A stretch of 64,000 bases of DNA. Origin: Micromonospora alfalfae. Lineage in GTDB: Bacteria; Actinomycetota; Actinomycetes; Mycobacteriales; Micromonosporaceae. Position numbers and translations under genes: made by a program. This document shows positions 33,231 through 41,242 of the stretch, one piece after another; the stretch's first letter is position 1, and every line of letters starts with the position of its first letter. The stretch spans positions 168,045-232,044 of the forward strand of contig NZ_JAKKFH010000012.1 in assembly GCF_022230925.1 (NCBI RefSeq), in the 5' to 3' direction. Below the pieces are notes generated by a model. That model had not been told where the DNA came from and did not search any database. It saw only the letters and a program-made list of their open reading frames with translations.

Positions 33231-33497
33231 CTACCGACGATTGGGCCGCAGCGGGTGCCGGGCGCAGGGCGCGAGGTGGTCGACCGGCAGGGGGCACCGC
33301 GCGCCGCCGGGCAGTGGTCGATCACAGAAGACCCAGTGTCGTACGCCCTGCTGGTCCTCCGCCGAGACGGTGACCCCGCCCGGCTCGACCAGCGCACTGA
33401 GTCGCACCAACACCCGAGCGGCGGTACGCGCGAAGATCCGGGCGCGCAGCAAATCCGGCGCGCTGATCGGCAGGTGGATCACCCAACGCCCGCTCAT
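33231..33497 (-). CDS. Small unknown protein
   Basis: This 88-residue reading frame begins SGRWVIHLPISAPDLLRARIFARTA and contains a His/Cys-bearing end (FCDRPLPGGARC...DHLAPC) that could bind a metal. I recall similar short proteins beside GntR regulators in Micromonospora mobile regions, but cannot verify this. Its ATG overlaps the stop of a tiny upstream frame (33607-33494) by 4 bp. Coding status is likely but not certain. Confidence 0.5.
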   Translation of the reverse strand: MSGRWVIHLPISAPDLLRARIFARTAARVLVRLSALVEPGGVTVSAEDQQGVRHWVFCDRPLPGGARCPLPVDHLAPCARHPLRPNRR

Positions 33498-33607
33498 CGG
33501 TGGTGGCACCGTTCGAGAAGCTGACGGGGCTGCGGCAGATCGTCCCGCCTTCTCGTCGCACGTGGCTCCTCGCGCCGCCTCGGCAGCCGACGGAACAGGT
33601 TGCGCAC
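33494..33607 (-). CDS. Possible 37-residue basic peptide
   Basis: A GTG-initiated frame preceded by AAGGGCGG encodes an Arg-rich peptide (VRNLFRRLPRRREEP...). Its stop overlaps the next start as ATGA, which suggests translational coupling. It is too short for firm support. Confidence 0.3.
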   Translation of the reverse strand: MRNLFRRLPRRREEPRATRRRDDLPQPRQLLERCHHR

Positions 33608-33632
33608 GGTGACCGCCCTTCGTCGGATGCAT

Positions 33633-33951
33633 CGGCGTGCAGGGGCGGCCTCCGCCGGTTGCGGTCGACGGAGACCGCCCCGCCCTGCGGCCGTCCGGGG
33701 GATACGGCGGCAGACCGCGCCGGGGGAGCGCGGCGGGTGAGGTCTCGGCGGCGATGCGAGACCAGTACGAGAGGCGCCAACCGACCGCAGCAGCACCGCA
33801 TCACCGAGAGCGACGCTACCGATACTGAGTCACCTATGTCAAGGACGTCTCCGAGTCATCTACCCACCTATGTCACTCGCGCTACATACGTTGCCTGCGT
33901 CGAAGCGGCTGATCAATACTGGGCGAGCCAACCGACTGCAAGGGGCTCCAC
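33633..33951. other. Intergenic segment with direct repeats upstream of the GntR gene
   Basis: I see no convincing gene here. The sequence is less GC-biased near 33820-33900. CACCTATGTCA occurs twice (33831-33841 and 33865-33875), each preceded by GAGTCA-type sequence, giving a likely operator/promoter for the GntR gene. Confidence 0.5.
33827..33875 (+). promoter_or_regulatory. Direct-repeat operator candidate for the short GntR regulator
   Basis: Two copies of CACCTATGTCA 34 bp apart, together with GAGTCA at 33827 and 33853, lie 77-125 bp upstream of the GntR start. Short GntR regulators of integrative elements (KorSA type) bind such repeats to repress themselves. Confidence 0.5.
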
Positions 33952-34179
33952 GTGCCTATCCCGCCCACTATGGACGAACTGCTCGACGACCTCCTGAAGA
34001 AGATCAAGAGCGGGGCCTATTCGCCTGGGTCCCAGCTCCCGTCCGGGCGCGTATTGGCAGACGAGTACGACGTCTCACAGTCCACGATCAGTCGGGCGGT
34101 GGCGAAGCTGCGGAAGCAGGGCGTGCTCGTTGGCCGTCCGGGGCGCGGAGTCTTCGTCGCGGAGTCCGCCAAGCGCTGA
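33952..34179 (+). CDS. Short GntR-family HTH regulator (KorSA-like)
   Basis: This 75-residue protein is almost entirely a winged helix of the GntR type: LDDLLKKIKSGAYSPGSQLPSGRVLADEYDVSQSTISRAVAKLRKQGVL at about residues 9-58, then GRPGRGVFV. There is no effector domain. Such minimal GntR proteins are typical of actinomycete integrative elements, where they limit transfer genes. GTG start with AAGGGG about 8 bases before it. It is divergent from the small minus-strand genes. Confidence 0.8.
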   Translation: MPIPPTMDELLDDLLKKIKSGAYSPGSQLPSGRVLADEYDVSQSTISRAVAKLRKQGVLVGRPGRGVFVAESAKR

Positions 34180-34451
34180 CGCTCGTTGACCGCCGGGTCG
34201 TGCTCTACGAGGCCGCCGACCCGGAGTCGCCCGCGGCCCACCGCGCACTCGGACGCCCGATCCGTCCAGGACGGCCGACGGCCGATTCGTCGACGACGGT
34301 GGCTGGCCGATTCGTCCAGGACAGTCGACGGTCGATTCGTCTACGACATCAGGTCCATAGCGAGCACAAGAGACGCGGCGTCCCCGCTCGGCCGTGCCCC
34401 GCTCGCCCCTGCTCGCCCCGCGCCCCGTGCTCGCCCGCGCCTGCGACGCGC
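34180..34451. other. Non-coding accessory segment
   Basis: I see no intact gene. A reading frame of about 30 codons downstream of the GntR stop (VDRRVVLYEAADPESPAAH, in another frame) looks protein-like and may be a gene remnant. The segment also holds the 25-bp tandem repeats and a C-rich stretch near 34380-34440. Confidence 0.5.
34255..34353 (+). repeat. Four 25-bp tandem repeats
   Basis: Units start at 34255, 34280, 34305 and 34330, at exactly 25-bp spacing. The consensus begins GGCCGATTCGTCCAGGAC; CGATTCGTC or CGATCCGTC is kept in each unit. The period is not a multiple of three, so this is DNA-level repetition, not a protein repeat. Confidence 0.85.
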
Positions 34452-34528
34452 TGATCGACTCGGTCTTCAGGAAATCGGGGCATTGAGCTGCCCCGGACAC
34501 CGCGACTTCCTGAAAACCGAGTCGATCA
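34452..34528. terminator. Long hairpin after the XPB helicase gene
   Basis: Arms TGATCGACTCGGTCTTCAGG (from 34452) and its near-complement ending at 34528 pair over about 27 bp with two mismatches. An inner hairpin (CGGGGCA/TGCCCCG) closes the top. It lies 14 bp after the helicase stop on the minus strand. Its terminal TGATC recalls the other palindromes here. Confidence 0.75.
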
Positions 34529-34542
34529 AGGCCATGCGTGCG

Positions 34543-36222
34543 TCAGTCGACAGTGGGCAGCTTCGGGCCGAGGACGTCGTCGGCGTCGACGATCGTGTAC
34601 GCGTACCCCTGCTCGGCGAGGAAGCGCTGCCGGTGCGCTGCGTACTCCGTGTCGATCGTGTCCCGGGACACCACCGTGTAGAAGTGCGCCTGCCGGCCGT
34701 CGGCCTTCGGCCGGAGCACACGACCCAGCCGCTGCGCCTCCTCCTGGCGTGACCCGAACGTCCCGGACACCTGGATCGCCACCGCCGCCTCGGGCAGGTC
34801 GATGGAGAAGTTGCCGACCTTCGAGATGACCAAGGTCCGCAACGAACCGGACCGGAACGCGTCGAACAGCCGCTCCCGCTCCTTGTTCGTGGTCGAACCC
34901 TGGATGATCGGCGCGTCCAGGTATTCCCCGAGCTGGTGCAACTGGTCGATGTACGCGCCGATCACCAGCACCTGGTCGTCCGGGTGCCGCTCGACGAGCG
35001 CCTTGACCACCGGCAGCTTGGTGCGGGCGGTCGCCGCCATCCGGTAGCGCTCCTCCGCCTCCGCCGTCGCGTAGGACATCCGCTCCGCGTCGGTGAGGGT
35101 CACCCGGACCTCGGTGCACTCGGCCGGGGCGATCCAGCCCTGCGACTCGATGTCCTTCCACGGCGCGTCGTACCGCTTCGGCCCGATCAGGCTGAACACG
35201 TCACCCTCGCGGCCGTCCTCGCGTACCAGGGTCGCCGTGAGGCCCAGCCGGCGGCGAGCCTGGAGGTCCGCGGTGAACCGGAAGATCGGCGCGGGCAGCA
35301 GGTGCACCTCGTCGTAGACGACCAGGCCCCAGTCGCGGGCCCCGAAGAGGTCCAGGTGGGTGAACGCGCCGCCGCGCCGCGAGGTGAGCACCTGGTACGT
35401 GGCGATGGTGACCGGGCGGATCTCCTTGCGCTCGCCGGAGTACTCGCCGATCTCCTCCTCGGTCAGGGAGGTGCGGGCGATCAGCTCCCGCTTCCACTGC
35501 CGGCCGGCGACAGTATTGGTGACCAGGATCAGGGTGGTCGCCTTCGCCTCGGCCATCGCCGCCGCGCCGACCAGGGTCTTGCCGGCGCCGCAGGGCAGCA
35601 CCACCACCCCCGACCCGCCGGCCCAGAACGCCTCCACGGCCTCCCGCTGGTACGAGCGCAGCGTCCACGGCTTGCGCCCGTCCTTGCCGGCCTCGGCCAG
35701 CTCGATCGGGTGCGCCTCACCGTCGACGTAACCGGCCAGGTCCTCCGCCGGCCAGCCCAGCTTGAGCAGCGCCTGCTTGAGCCGGCCACGCTCGGACGGG
35801 TGCACCCGGATGGTGTCGTCGTCGATCTTGTCGCCGAGCATTCCGGCGAGCTTCTTGCTCTTCGCCACCTCGATCAGCACCAGCCGGTCCAGTGCGCGCA
35901 GCACCAGCCCGTACGCCGGGTCGTTGGCGAGCTGAAGCCGGCCGTACCGGTCCATCGTCTCGGCCACGTCCACCAGCAGGGCGTGCGGCACCGGGTAGCG
36001 GGAGTACTTGAGCAGCGAATCCACGACGCCCTCGGCGTCGTGCCCCGCCGCGCGGGCGTTCCACAGGCCCAGCGGGGTCAGCCGGTAGGTGTGCACGTGC
36101 TCCGGCGAGCGTTCCAGCTCCGCGAACGGCGCGATCGCCATCCGGCAGGCCTGCGCGTCGGGGTGGTCGATCTCCAGCAGCAGGGTCTTGTCCGACTGCA
36201 CGATCAGTGGTCCACCGCTCAC
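34543..36222 (-). CDS. XPB/Ssl2-family DNA repair helicase
   Basis: This 559-residue superfamily 2 helicase matches bacterial XPB. Features are a damage-recognition-like N-terminus, the Q/ssDNA motif WTLRSYQREAVEAFW near 195, Walker A PCGAGKT near 219, DEVH near 308, and the RED motif LVREDGRE near 341. The C-terminal RecA lobe holds VIGAYIDQLHQL near 425 and QRLGRVLRPK near 502. In mycobacteria XPB is a 3'-5' helicase in excision-type repair. Actinobacteria usually keep it near a Helicase_C_3 protein, here at 37638-40121. Confidence 0.93.
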   Translation of the reverse strand: MSGGPLIVQSDKTLLLEIDHPDAQACRMAIAPFAELERSPEHVHTYRLTPLGLWNARAAGHDAEGVVDSLLKYSRYPVPHALLVDVAETMDRYGRLQLANDPAYGLVLRALDRLVLIEVAKSKKLAGMLGDKIDDDTIRVHPSERGRLKQALLKLGWPAEDLAGYVDGEAHPIELAEAGKDGRKPWTLRSYQREAVEAFWAGGSGVVVLPCGAGKTLVGAAAMAEAKATTLILVTNTVAGRQWKRELIARTSLTEEEIGEYSGERKEIRPVTIATYQVLTSRRGGAFTHLDLFGARDWGLVVYDEVHLLPAPIFRFTADLQARRRLGLTATLVREDGREGDVFSLIGPKRYDAPWKDIESQGWIAPAECTEVRVTLTDAERMSYATAEAEERYRMAATARTKLPVVKALVERHPDDQVLVIGAYIDQLHQLGEYLDAPIIQGSTTNKERERLFDAFRSGSLRTLVISKVGNFSIDLPEAAVAIQVSGTFGSRQEEAQRLGRVLRPKADGRQAHFYTVVSRDTIDTEYAAHRQRFLAEQGYAYTIVDADDVLGPKLPTVD

Positions 36223-36394
36223 GCCAGCGTCCTCTCCTCGGTTGGCCGACCGGCCGGAACGGGTCGCATACCCGCTGCTGGCCGACCATCCAGTGTTGCA
36301 CGATGCGGGACTGCGGAAGAAAGATGCTCACCGGGCGCAACCGTGATGGCACTCACGAACGTCTAGTAAAGGGACGACTGTCTGGGGAGGGCCC

Positions 36395-37273
36395 ATGAAG
36401 CATGTTCGGATCGCCTCCCGGCTGGTTGCCCTCGTGGTGGTCGTGCTGGTCGGCGCGGGAGCGTGCGCGTTCGATCCGCAGTCCGGCGGGAGTGGTGGCG
36501 GGGGAGCCGCCCCGGCCGGTGCGGCGGAACAGGCAACGGGGGCGGGCGACACGTCCGGACCCGACCAGCACGGCCGACCCACACCGGCCGCGCCCACAAC
36601 GAAGCCCTCCCGGAAACCCACCCCAACGCCGACCCGCGCGGCACCCACCACGACCCCCGGCACCGGTACGCCGACAGTCGCCGGCTGCCCCCAGGGGCAG
36701 CACCAGCGTGCGGTGGAGACCCACCTGGCCCGGTTGGGTGGGTTCGGGGCGGTGACAGTGGACGGCCGGCAGTCCGCCGCCGACTGCGCGGCGATCAAGA
36801 AGTTCCAGAAGAGGTACGGCATTCGCCCCGTCGAGGGTCGCGCCGGACCAACCACCCTCGACGTGGCCCAGCGCCTCGCCACCACCGACACGACCCGCTG
36901 CAAGGCCGGCACCGGCACCACGTTCTGCGTGGACCTGACCCGGCAGACCGTCTGGGCGCTTCGCGGCGGCAAGGTGATCATGGCACCGACGGTGACCCGC
37001 ACCGGCATGTCCGGCTACCGCACCCCGGCCGGCACGTACGCAGTCAACTACCGGAACCCGAAGGAATGGTCGAACCCGTACGAGGTGTGGCTGCCGTACT
37101 GGCAGCACTTCACCCAGGGGATGGGCTTCCACGAGACCACCACCTACCTGCACGAAAAGTCGATCGGCTCGCACGGGTGCGTCAACCTCCTGCACGCCGA
37201 CGCCGTCCGGATGTGGGAGCTCGGCAAGGTCGGCACCCGGGTGGTGCTGATCGGCCGACGCCCCGGCACCTGA
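36395..37273 (+). CDS. L,D-transpeptidase lipoprotein with peptidoglycan-binding domain
   Basis: This 292-residue protein is exported as a lipoprotein: hydrophobic core LVALVVVVLVGAGAC with lipid-accepting Cys24. A Gly/Pro/Thr-rich linker (about 30-90) leads to a PG_binding_1 domain (about 100-160, AIKKFQKRYGIR). The C-terminal YkuD catalytic domain has SHGCVNL with nucleophile Cys262. It would form 3-3 crosslinks in peptidoglycan on the outer membrane face. GGGGAGGG precedes the ATG. It is divergent from the XPB helicase. Confidence 0.92.
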   Translation: MKHVRIASRLVALVVVVLVGAGACAFDPQSGGSGGGGAAPAGAAEQATGAGDTSGPDQHGRPTPAAPTTKPSRKPTPTPTRAAPTTTPGTGTPTVAGCPQGQHQRAVETHLARLGGFGAVTVDGRQSAADCAAIKKFQKRYGIRPVEGRAGPTTLDVAQRLATTDTTRCKAGTGTTFCVDLTRQTVWALRGGKVIMAPTVTRTGMSGYRTPAGTYAVNYRNPKEWSNPYEVWLPYWQHFTQGMGFHETTTYLHEKSIGSHGCVNLLHADAVRMWELGKVGTRVVLIGRRPGT

Positions 37274-37370
37274 GTGCCGCCGAGCGAATCGCGGCGATAA
37301 CCCCCTGTCCGACCGGACCAACGAGTGTCACCCTTGGAGTCCAGGGCCGGACCGGGCGGGGAGGCTGGGC

Positions 37371-37607
37371 ATGACGGTCGACCGTGACGTGATCGCGGAG
37401 CACGAGCACGCACCACCCGACGAGGTGTCCCGAGCGACTGTGATCGCGTACGCCGTCGCGGCGACGCTCCTCCTCGGGTGGTTCCTCTTCGGCTGGCTGG
37501 TGCTCCAGCAGGGCTTCGTCGACTCGGTCGGGGAATCCGCGGGCGCCGGCTTCGCGCTGCTGCTGATCATCTCGGTGGTCGGCACCGTACGCCGCAGCCG
37601 CCGCTGA
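37371..37607 (+). CDS. Small membrane protein of unknown function
   Basis: This 78-residue protein has two hydrophobic helices: TVIAYAVAATLLLGWFLFGWLVLQ (about 23-46) and a second near 58-72, and a basic end (RRSRR). No family is recognised. The ATG follows a G-rich region with GGGGAGG. It lies between the L,D-transpeptidase and the convergent helicase-associated gene. Confidence 0.6.
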   Translation: MTVDRDVIAEHEHAPPDEVSRATVIAYAVAATLLLGWFLFGWLVLQQGFVDSVGESAGAGFALLLIISVVGTVRRSRR

Positions 37608-37637
37608 CCGACGGCGCCCGCGCGGTGCCGCCGTCGG

Positions 37638-40121
37638 TCAGTCCGCCACCACCGCCGCGGTGATCCGGTGCAGCGCGAACGTGTGCAGCATCTCGGTCCG
37701 TTCGTCCTCGGCCCGCAGATAGCCGGCACCGATCGAGACCGGCTTGAGCAGGCGTGACGCCGTCGCCCCGTGCGCGTCGACGTAACCGACCCAGACCAGC
37801 GCCTTGTCCCGGACCGCCTGCTGGAGCACCGCCAGGGCCTCGCTGTGGGTGTGCGCCGGCACCGGGCCGCCGCCCAGCCCTGGCGCACCGCCGCGTACCA
37901 CCGCCGGTGCCCGTCGGGCGGCCCGCGCCGCCGCGTCGCCTCGCCGGATGTGCTCCACCACGCCGAGCAGCCGGGGCATGGGCAGCTTCGGGGCGGCCAG
38001 CGGGTCGATCGTCCTGGTGGTCACCGACACCCGGGGCGGGGCCCGCCGGATTCGCGGCCGGGTCAGCACCGTGCTGCCGGTGCCGTCCTCCTGCACCGGG
38101 GCGTACCCCGCGTCGCGCAGCGCGCCCAGCAGCCGACCAACCTGGTACTGCGTACACAGCACCGTCGGCGCGAGCCGGCGCAGCGCCAACGACTCCAACC
38201 GCCGGTCGGCCAACACCTCGCTGATCAGCGTCTCGTCGTCGCTGCGCAGGTACGCCCCGGCCAGGCCGACCCGCAGCCCGCCGTGCTTACGGGCCACGTC
38301 GTCGATCAGGTAGGTGAGCCCCTGTGGCACCGGGGTACGTGACCGACGCCGGAACACGTCGTGCAGGTCGTCGGCCGTGTAGCCGGAATCCAGGGCCCGC
38401 CGCACGCTCGCCGTGGTGACACGGTGCACACTGGCCCCGCCGGCCGATTCGAGTTCGGTCATCGCCTCCAACTCGACGGCGAGCGCCGGTTCGGGTGGGC
38501 CGGGCACCACCACTGTCAGGTCGGCCTGCACCAGGAAGTGGTCGACCGGTGCGGGCAGCAACGCGTCCAGCGCCCGTGCGGCACCGGACGGCTCGCCGCT
38601 CTCGACGTCGGCGTGCACGCCCAGCGGGTCGTCACCCCGCTCGTCGGTCGACGTCAGGTCCCCCAGCAGCAGCCGACCGTACGAGGTGAGCGCCCCCAGC
38701 CCTGTCACGCCCAACTGTGCGGCCTCGGCCAGCACCTCCCGGTGGGCGGCGTCCCGGCCCCGGCTACGACGCGGGGCCCGCCAGTCCAGCAGCTCCTGCA
38801 CCTCCTGCGGGGTGGGTGCCGTCGCCGGCTCCAGATCGGCGAGTACGCCGAGCACCGCCCGTCGGGTGGCCGGCACTCCGGCCCGCTCGGCCTCGGCGGA
38901 GAGCGCAGTGATCGGCCGGTCCCGGTCGTCACGGCGGCCCACCAGCCCCACCTGCCGGGTCATGGTCAGCCACGCTCGGGCGAGCTGCTCCCACCGTTGG
39001 GCCAGCGAGGCGGCCCGCCACACCTCGTACCCACCGGTCGGCAGCACCTGCTGATCCGCCCCGTACCGGCCGGTGGTCGCACCGGGCATCTCCAGCTCAC
39101 CGAGGAGCCCCGCCGCGTACGCCACCTCCAGCAGCAGCGCCGTGGTGGGTTCGTCCAGCCCGCCGGTACGTGCCAATCGCCGCAGGTCCCGTACACCGAT
39201 GCCACCCGAACGCAGCACCGGCGCGGGCTCGTCGGCGAGCTGCTCCAGCAGCCCTTCGGTGTTTCGGACCACATCCATGGTCTGGCCGGCCCCGGCCGAG
39301 TCGACAGCTTTCGGCTCGCGCGGCGCGGCGGCCACCGGCGGTGGGCTGGTACGCAGCGGCCCGAGGGGGCCGCTGTCGCGGCGCAGCAGCAGGCCGACCT
39401 CGCGGGGCAGCTCCACAGTTCCGCTGGCCGTGGACGAGCCTGTCGTCGCCGGGACCAGCAGTCGGTTGTCGACGAGCCACCGCACCGGGGAGCCGGTCGG
39501 GGCGCCCCCGTTGGTCGGGTCGGTGAGGACCGGGTCCGCCGCGCCGAGCGGGGGCGCCTGCAACGCCCCCGGCGGCACGCTGCCCACCGGCGGGCCGGCC
39601 GCCAACCGGTCCAGGATCGCCCGGGCCGAGGGTGGGGCGGCGAGCACCGTCCGTCGGAGCTTCGCCGGGTCCGCGCAGAGCGCGGCAGTGCGCGGGTCCA
39701 GCTCCGCGGCTGGTCGGCCGAGCCCAGCGGGGTACGGGGAGACCTCGTCGACGGCGGGCAGCACCTGGAGCGCGTGCTCCGGGCCGTACAGCAGGAATAG
39801 CGCACGCAGTCGGCCCACGGCGGCCCGGACGGCCGTCGGAGCCGGCGGTTGCGGCCCGGAGGTCGCCATCGCGAGCACGGTGTCGGTGGCGGTGGTGGCG
39901 TCGTCCGGATTCCGGGTGAGCCGGGCGGCGTCGAGGATCTGGAGGGTGAACTGGTCCAGACCGTCCAGCGCGCGGGCCACGGAGACCCGGGACTGGGCCC
40001 GGATGGCCAGGGCGGAGACGTCGGCCGGCACGGGCACGACGAGGTCGGGCCGCAGCTGGAGGAGCGCGGCCAGTGACTCGTCGGGCAGCGACCGCAGGTG
40101 GTCGGCGAGTGAGGTGGTCAT
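37638..40121 (-). CDS. Helicase-associated domain protein (Helicase_C_3)
   Basis: This 827-residue protein is the actinobacterial 'helicase-associated domain' family. The N-terminal part (ADHLRSLPDESLAALLQLRPDLV, from residue 5) repeats across members, and the C-terminal half contains TYLIDDVARKHGGLRVGLAGAYLRSDD, typical of PF13625. No Walker motifs are seen, so it is not a helicase itself. It may serve as a partner for XPB, whose gene is one L,D-transpeptidase away on the same strand. A WYL-like C-terminal segment (VWVGYVDAHGA near 770) could bind ligand or nucleic acid. Confidence 0.88.
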   Translation of the reverse strand: MTTSLADHLRSLPDESLAALLQLRPDLVVPVPADVSALAIRAQSRVSVARALDGLDQFTLQILDAARLTRNPDDATTATDTVLAMATSGPQPPAPTAVRAAVGRLRALFLLYGPEHALQVLPAVDEVSPYPAGLGRPAAELDPRTAALCADPAKLRRTVLAAPPSARAILDRLAAGPPVGSVPPGALQAPPLGAADPVLTDPTNGGAPTGSPVRWLVDNRLLVPATTGSSTASGTVELPREVGLLLRRDSGPLGPLRTSPPPVAAAPREPKAVDSAGAGQTMDVVRNTEGLLEQLADEPAPVLRSGGIGVRDLRRLARTGGLDEPTTALLLEVAYAAGLLGELEMPGATTGRYGADQQVLPTGGYEVWRAASLAQRWEQLARAWLTMTRQVGLVGRRDDRDRPITALSAEAERAGVPATRRAVLGVLADLEPATAPTPQEVQELLDWRAPRRSRGRDAAHREVLAEAAQLGVTGLGALTSYGRLLLGDLTSTDERGDDPLGVHADVESGEPSGAARALDALLPAPVDHFLVQADLTVVVPGPPEPALAVELEAMTELESAGGASVHRVTTASVRRALDSGYTADDLHDVFRRRSRTPVPQGLTYLIDDVARKHGGLRVGLAGAYLRSDDETLISEVLADRRLESLALRRLAPTVLCTQYQVGRLLGALRDAGYAPVQEDGTGSTVLTRPRIRRAPPRVSVTTRTIDPLAAPKLPMPRLLGVVEHIRRGDAAARAARRAPAVVRGGAPGLGGGPVPAHTHSEALAVLQQAVRDKALVWVGYVDAHGATASRLLKPVSIGAGYLRAEDERTEMLHTFALHRITAAVVAD

Positions 40122-40204
40122 CGTCTTTCCACGCTAGCCCGGCACCGGGCTTCCGCGCCCCTCGGACGTCCGGTCGACCGGGAGTAGCCGGTACGTTTCT
40201 CGAC

Positions 40205-40828
40205 ATGCCCGCACTGACCGTCGGATTCGACCTCGACATGACCCTGGTGGACTCCCGCCCCGGCATCGCCGCGACGTACCGGGCGTTGACCGCGAGGACC
40301 GGTGTGCCGGTCGATGCCGAACTGGCGGTGTCCCGGCTCGGGCCGCCGCTGCGTACCGAGATCGCGCACTGGTTCCCGCCGGAGCAGGTCGAGTCGGCCG
40401 TGCGGGTGTATCGCGAGCTCTACCCGGCGTACGCGATCACCCCGACGCTCCTGCTGCCCGGCGCGCGGGAGGCCGTCGAGGCGATCCGTGCGCGGGGTGG
40501 CCGGGTGCTGGTCGTCACATCCAAGATCGGTCGGCTGGCCCGGTTGCACCTGGACCACCTCGGTCTCACTGTCGACGAGTTGGCCGGCGACCTGTTCGCC
40601 GAGCAGAAGGCGACAGCCCTGCGGGAGCACGGCGCCACCCACTACGTCGGTGACCATGTCGCGGACATGGTGGCGGCGGCGGCGGCCGGGGTGCCCGGCA
40701 TCGCTGTGGCGACCGGCCCGTGCTCCGCCGATGAGCTGCGCGCGGCCGGGGCGGAAGTGGTGCTGGAGGAGCTCACCGAATTCCCAGCGGCGCTCGACGG
40801 GATGATCCAGCTAGCCTTGGAGCAGTAG
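40205..40828 (+). CDS. HAD hydrolase, phosphoglycolate-phosphatase-like
   Basis: This 207-residue HAD protein has motif I GFDLDMTLVDSRPG near residues 7-20 (Asp9 and Asp11), motif II VVTSKIGRL near 102, and YVGDHVADMVAAAAAG near 150 for metal binding. The four-helix cap resembles phosphoglycolate phosphatase. Substrate is unknown. It starts with ATG at 40205, is divergent from the helicase-associated gene, and is followed 27 bp later by the cold-shock gene on the same strand. Confidence 0.88.
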   Translation: MPALTVGFDLDMTLVDSRPGIAATYRALTARTGVPVDAELAVSRLGPPLRTEIAHWFPPEQVESAVRVYRELYPAYAITPTLLLPGAREAVEAIRARGGRVLVVTSKIGRLARLHLDHLGLTVDELAGDLFAEQKATALREHGATHYVGDHVADMVAAAAAGVPGIAVATGPCSADELRAAGAEVVLEELTEFPAALDGMIQLALEQ

Positions 40829-40855
40829 CGGCTCAAGTGAAGCAGGGGTTTTCAG

Positions 40856-41242
40856 GTGCCTACGGGTCGAGTGAAGTGGTACGACACGGCCAAGGGATAC
40901 GGCTTCGTCACGAGTGACGAGGGCGGCGACGTGTTCCTGCCCAAGGGGGCGCTGCCGGCGGGTGTCACCGACCTCAAGGGTGGCCAGCGGGTCGACTTCA
41001 GCGTGGTGGACAGCCGCCGGGGCGCGCAGGCCATGGGGGTCAAGCTGCTGGACGCGCCGCCGTCGATGGCAGAGCTACGTCGTCGGCCGGCCGAGGAGCT
41101 GCACGGCCTGGTCGAAGACATGATCAAGGTGCTGGAGGCGAAGGTCCAGCCGGACCTGCGCCGGGGTCGGTACCCGGACAGGAAGGCCGCGCAGAAGATC
41201 GCTCAGCTGGTCCACGCGGTGGCCCGCGAGCTGGAGGTCTGA
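40856..41242 (+). CDS. Cold-shock domain protein with C-terminal extension
   Basis: This 128-residue protein has an N-terminal cold-shock domain (about 1-65), GRVKWYDTAKGYGFVTSDEGGDVFL, with RNP1-like KGYGFV and RNP2-like DVFL for single-strand RNA/DNA binding. Standard Csp proteins end near residue 67. Here a helical extension of about 60 residues follows (LRRRPAEELHGLVEDMIKVLEAKV). This long form is typical of actinomycetes. GTG start. Its 3' end overlaps the convergent mqnD gene by 40 bp. Confidence 0.9.
   Translation: MPTGRVKWYDTAKGYGFVTSDEGGDVFLPKGALPAGVTDLKGGQRVDFSVVDSRRGAQAMGVKLLDAPPSMAELRRRPAEELHGLVEDMIKVLEAKVQPDLRRGRYPDRKAAQKIAQLVHAVARELEV

Noticed and set aside
33322..33804. 160-codon minus-strand frame near the GntR gene
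   Set aside because: Cys/Arg-rich low-complexity product overlapping the better candidate small genes in another frame.
36223..36394. ydaO (c-di-AMP) riboswitch before the L,D-transpeptidase
   Set aside because: Such switches precede cell-wall genes in actinomycetes, but I could not find the conserved blocks of that motif in this 170-bp gap.
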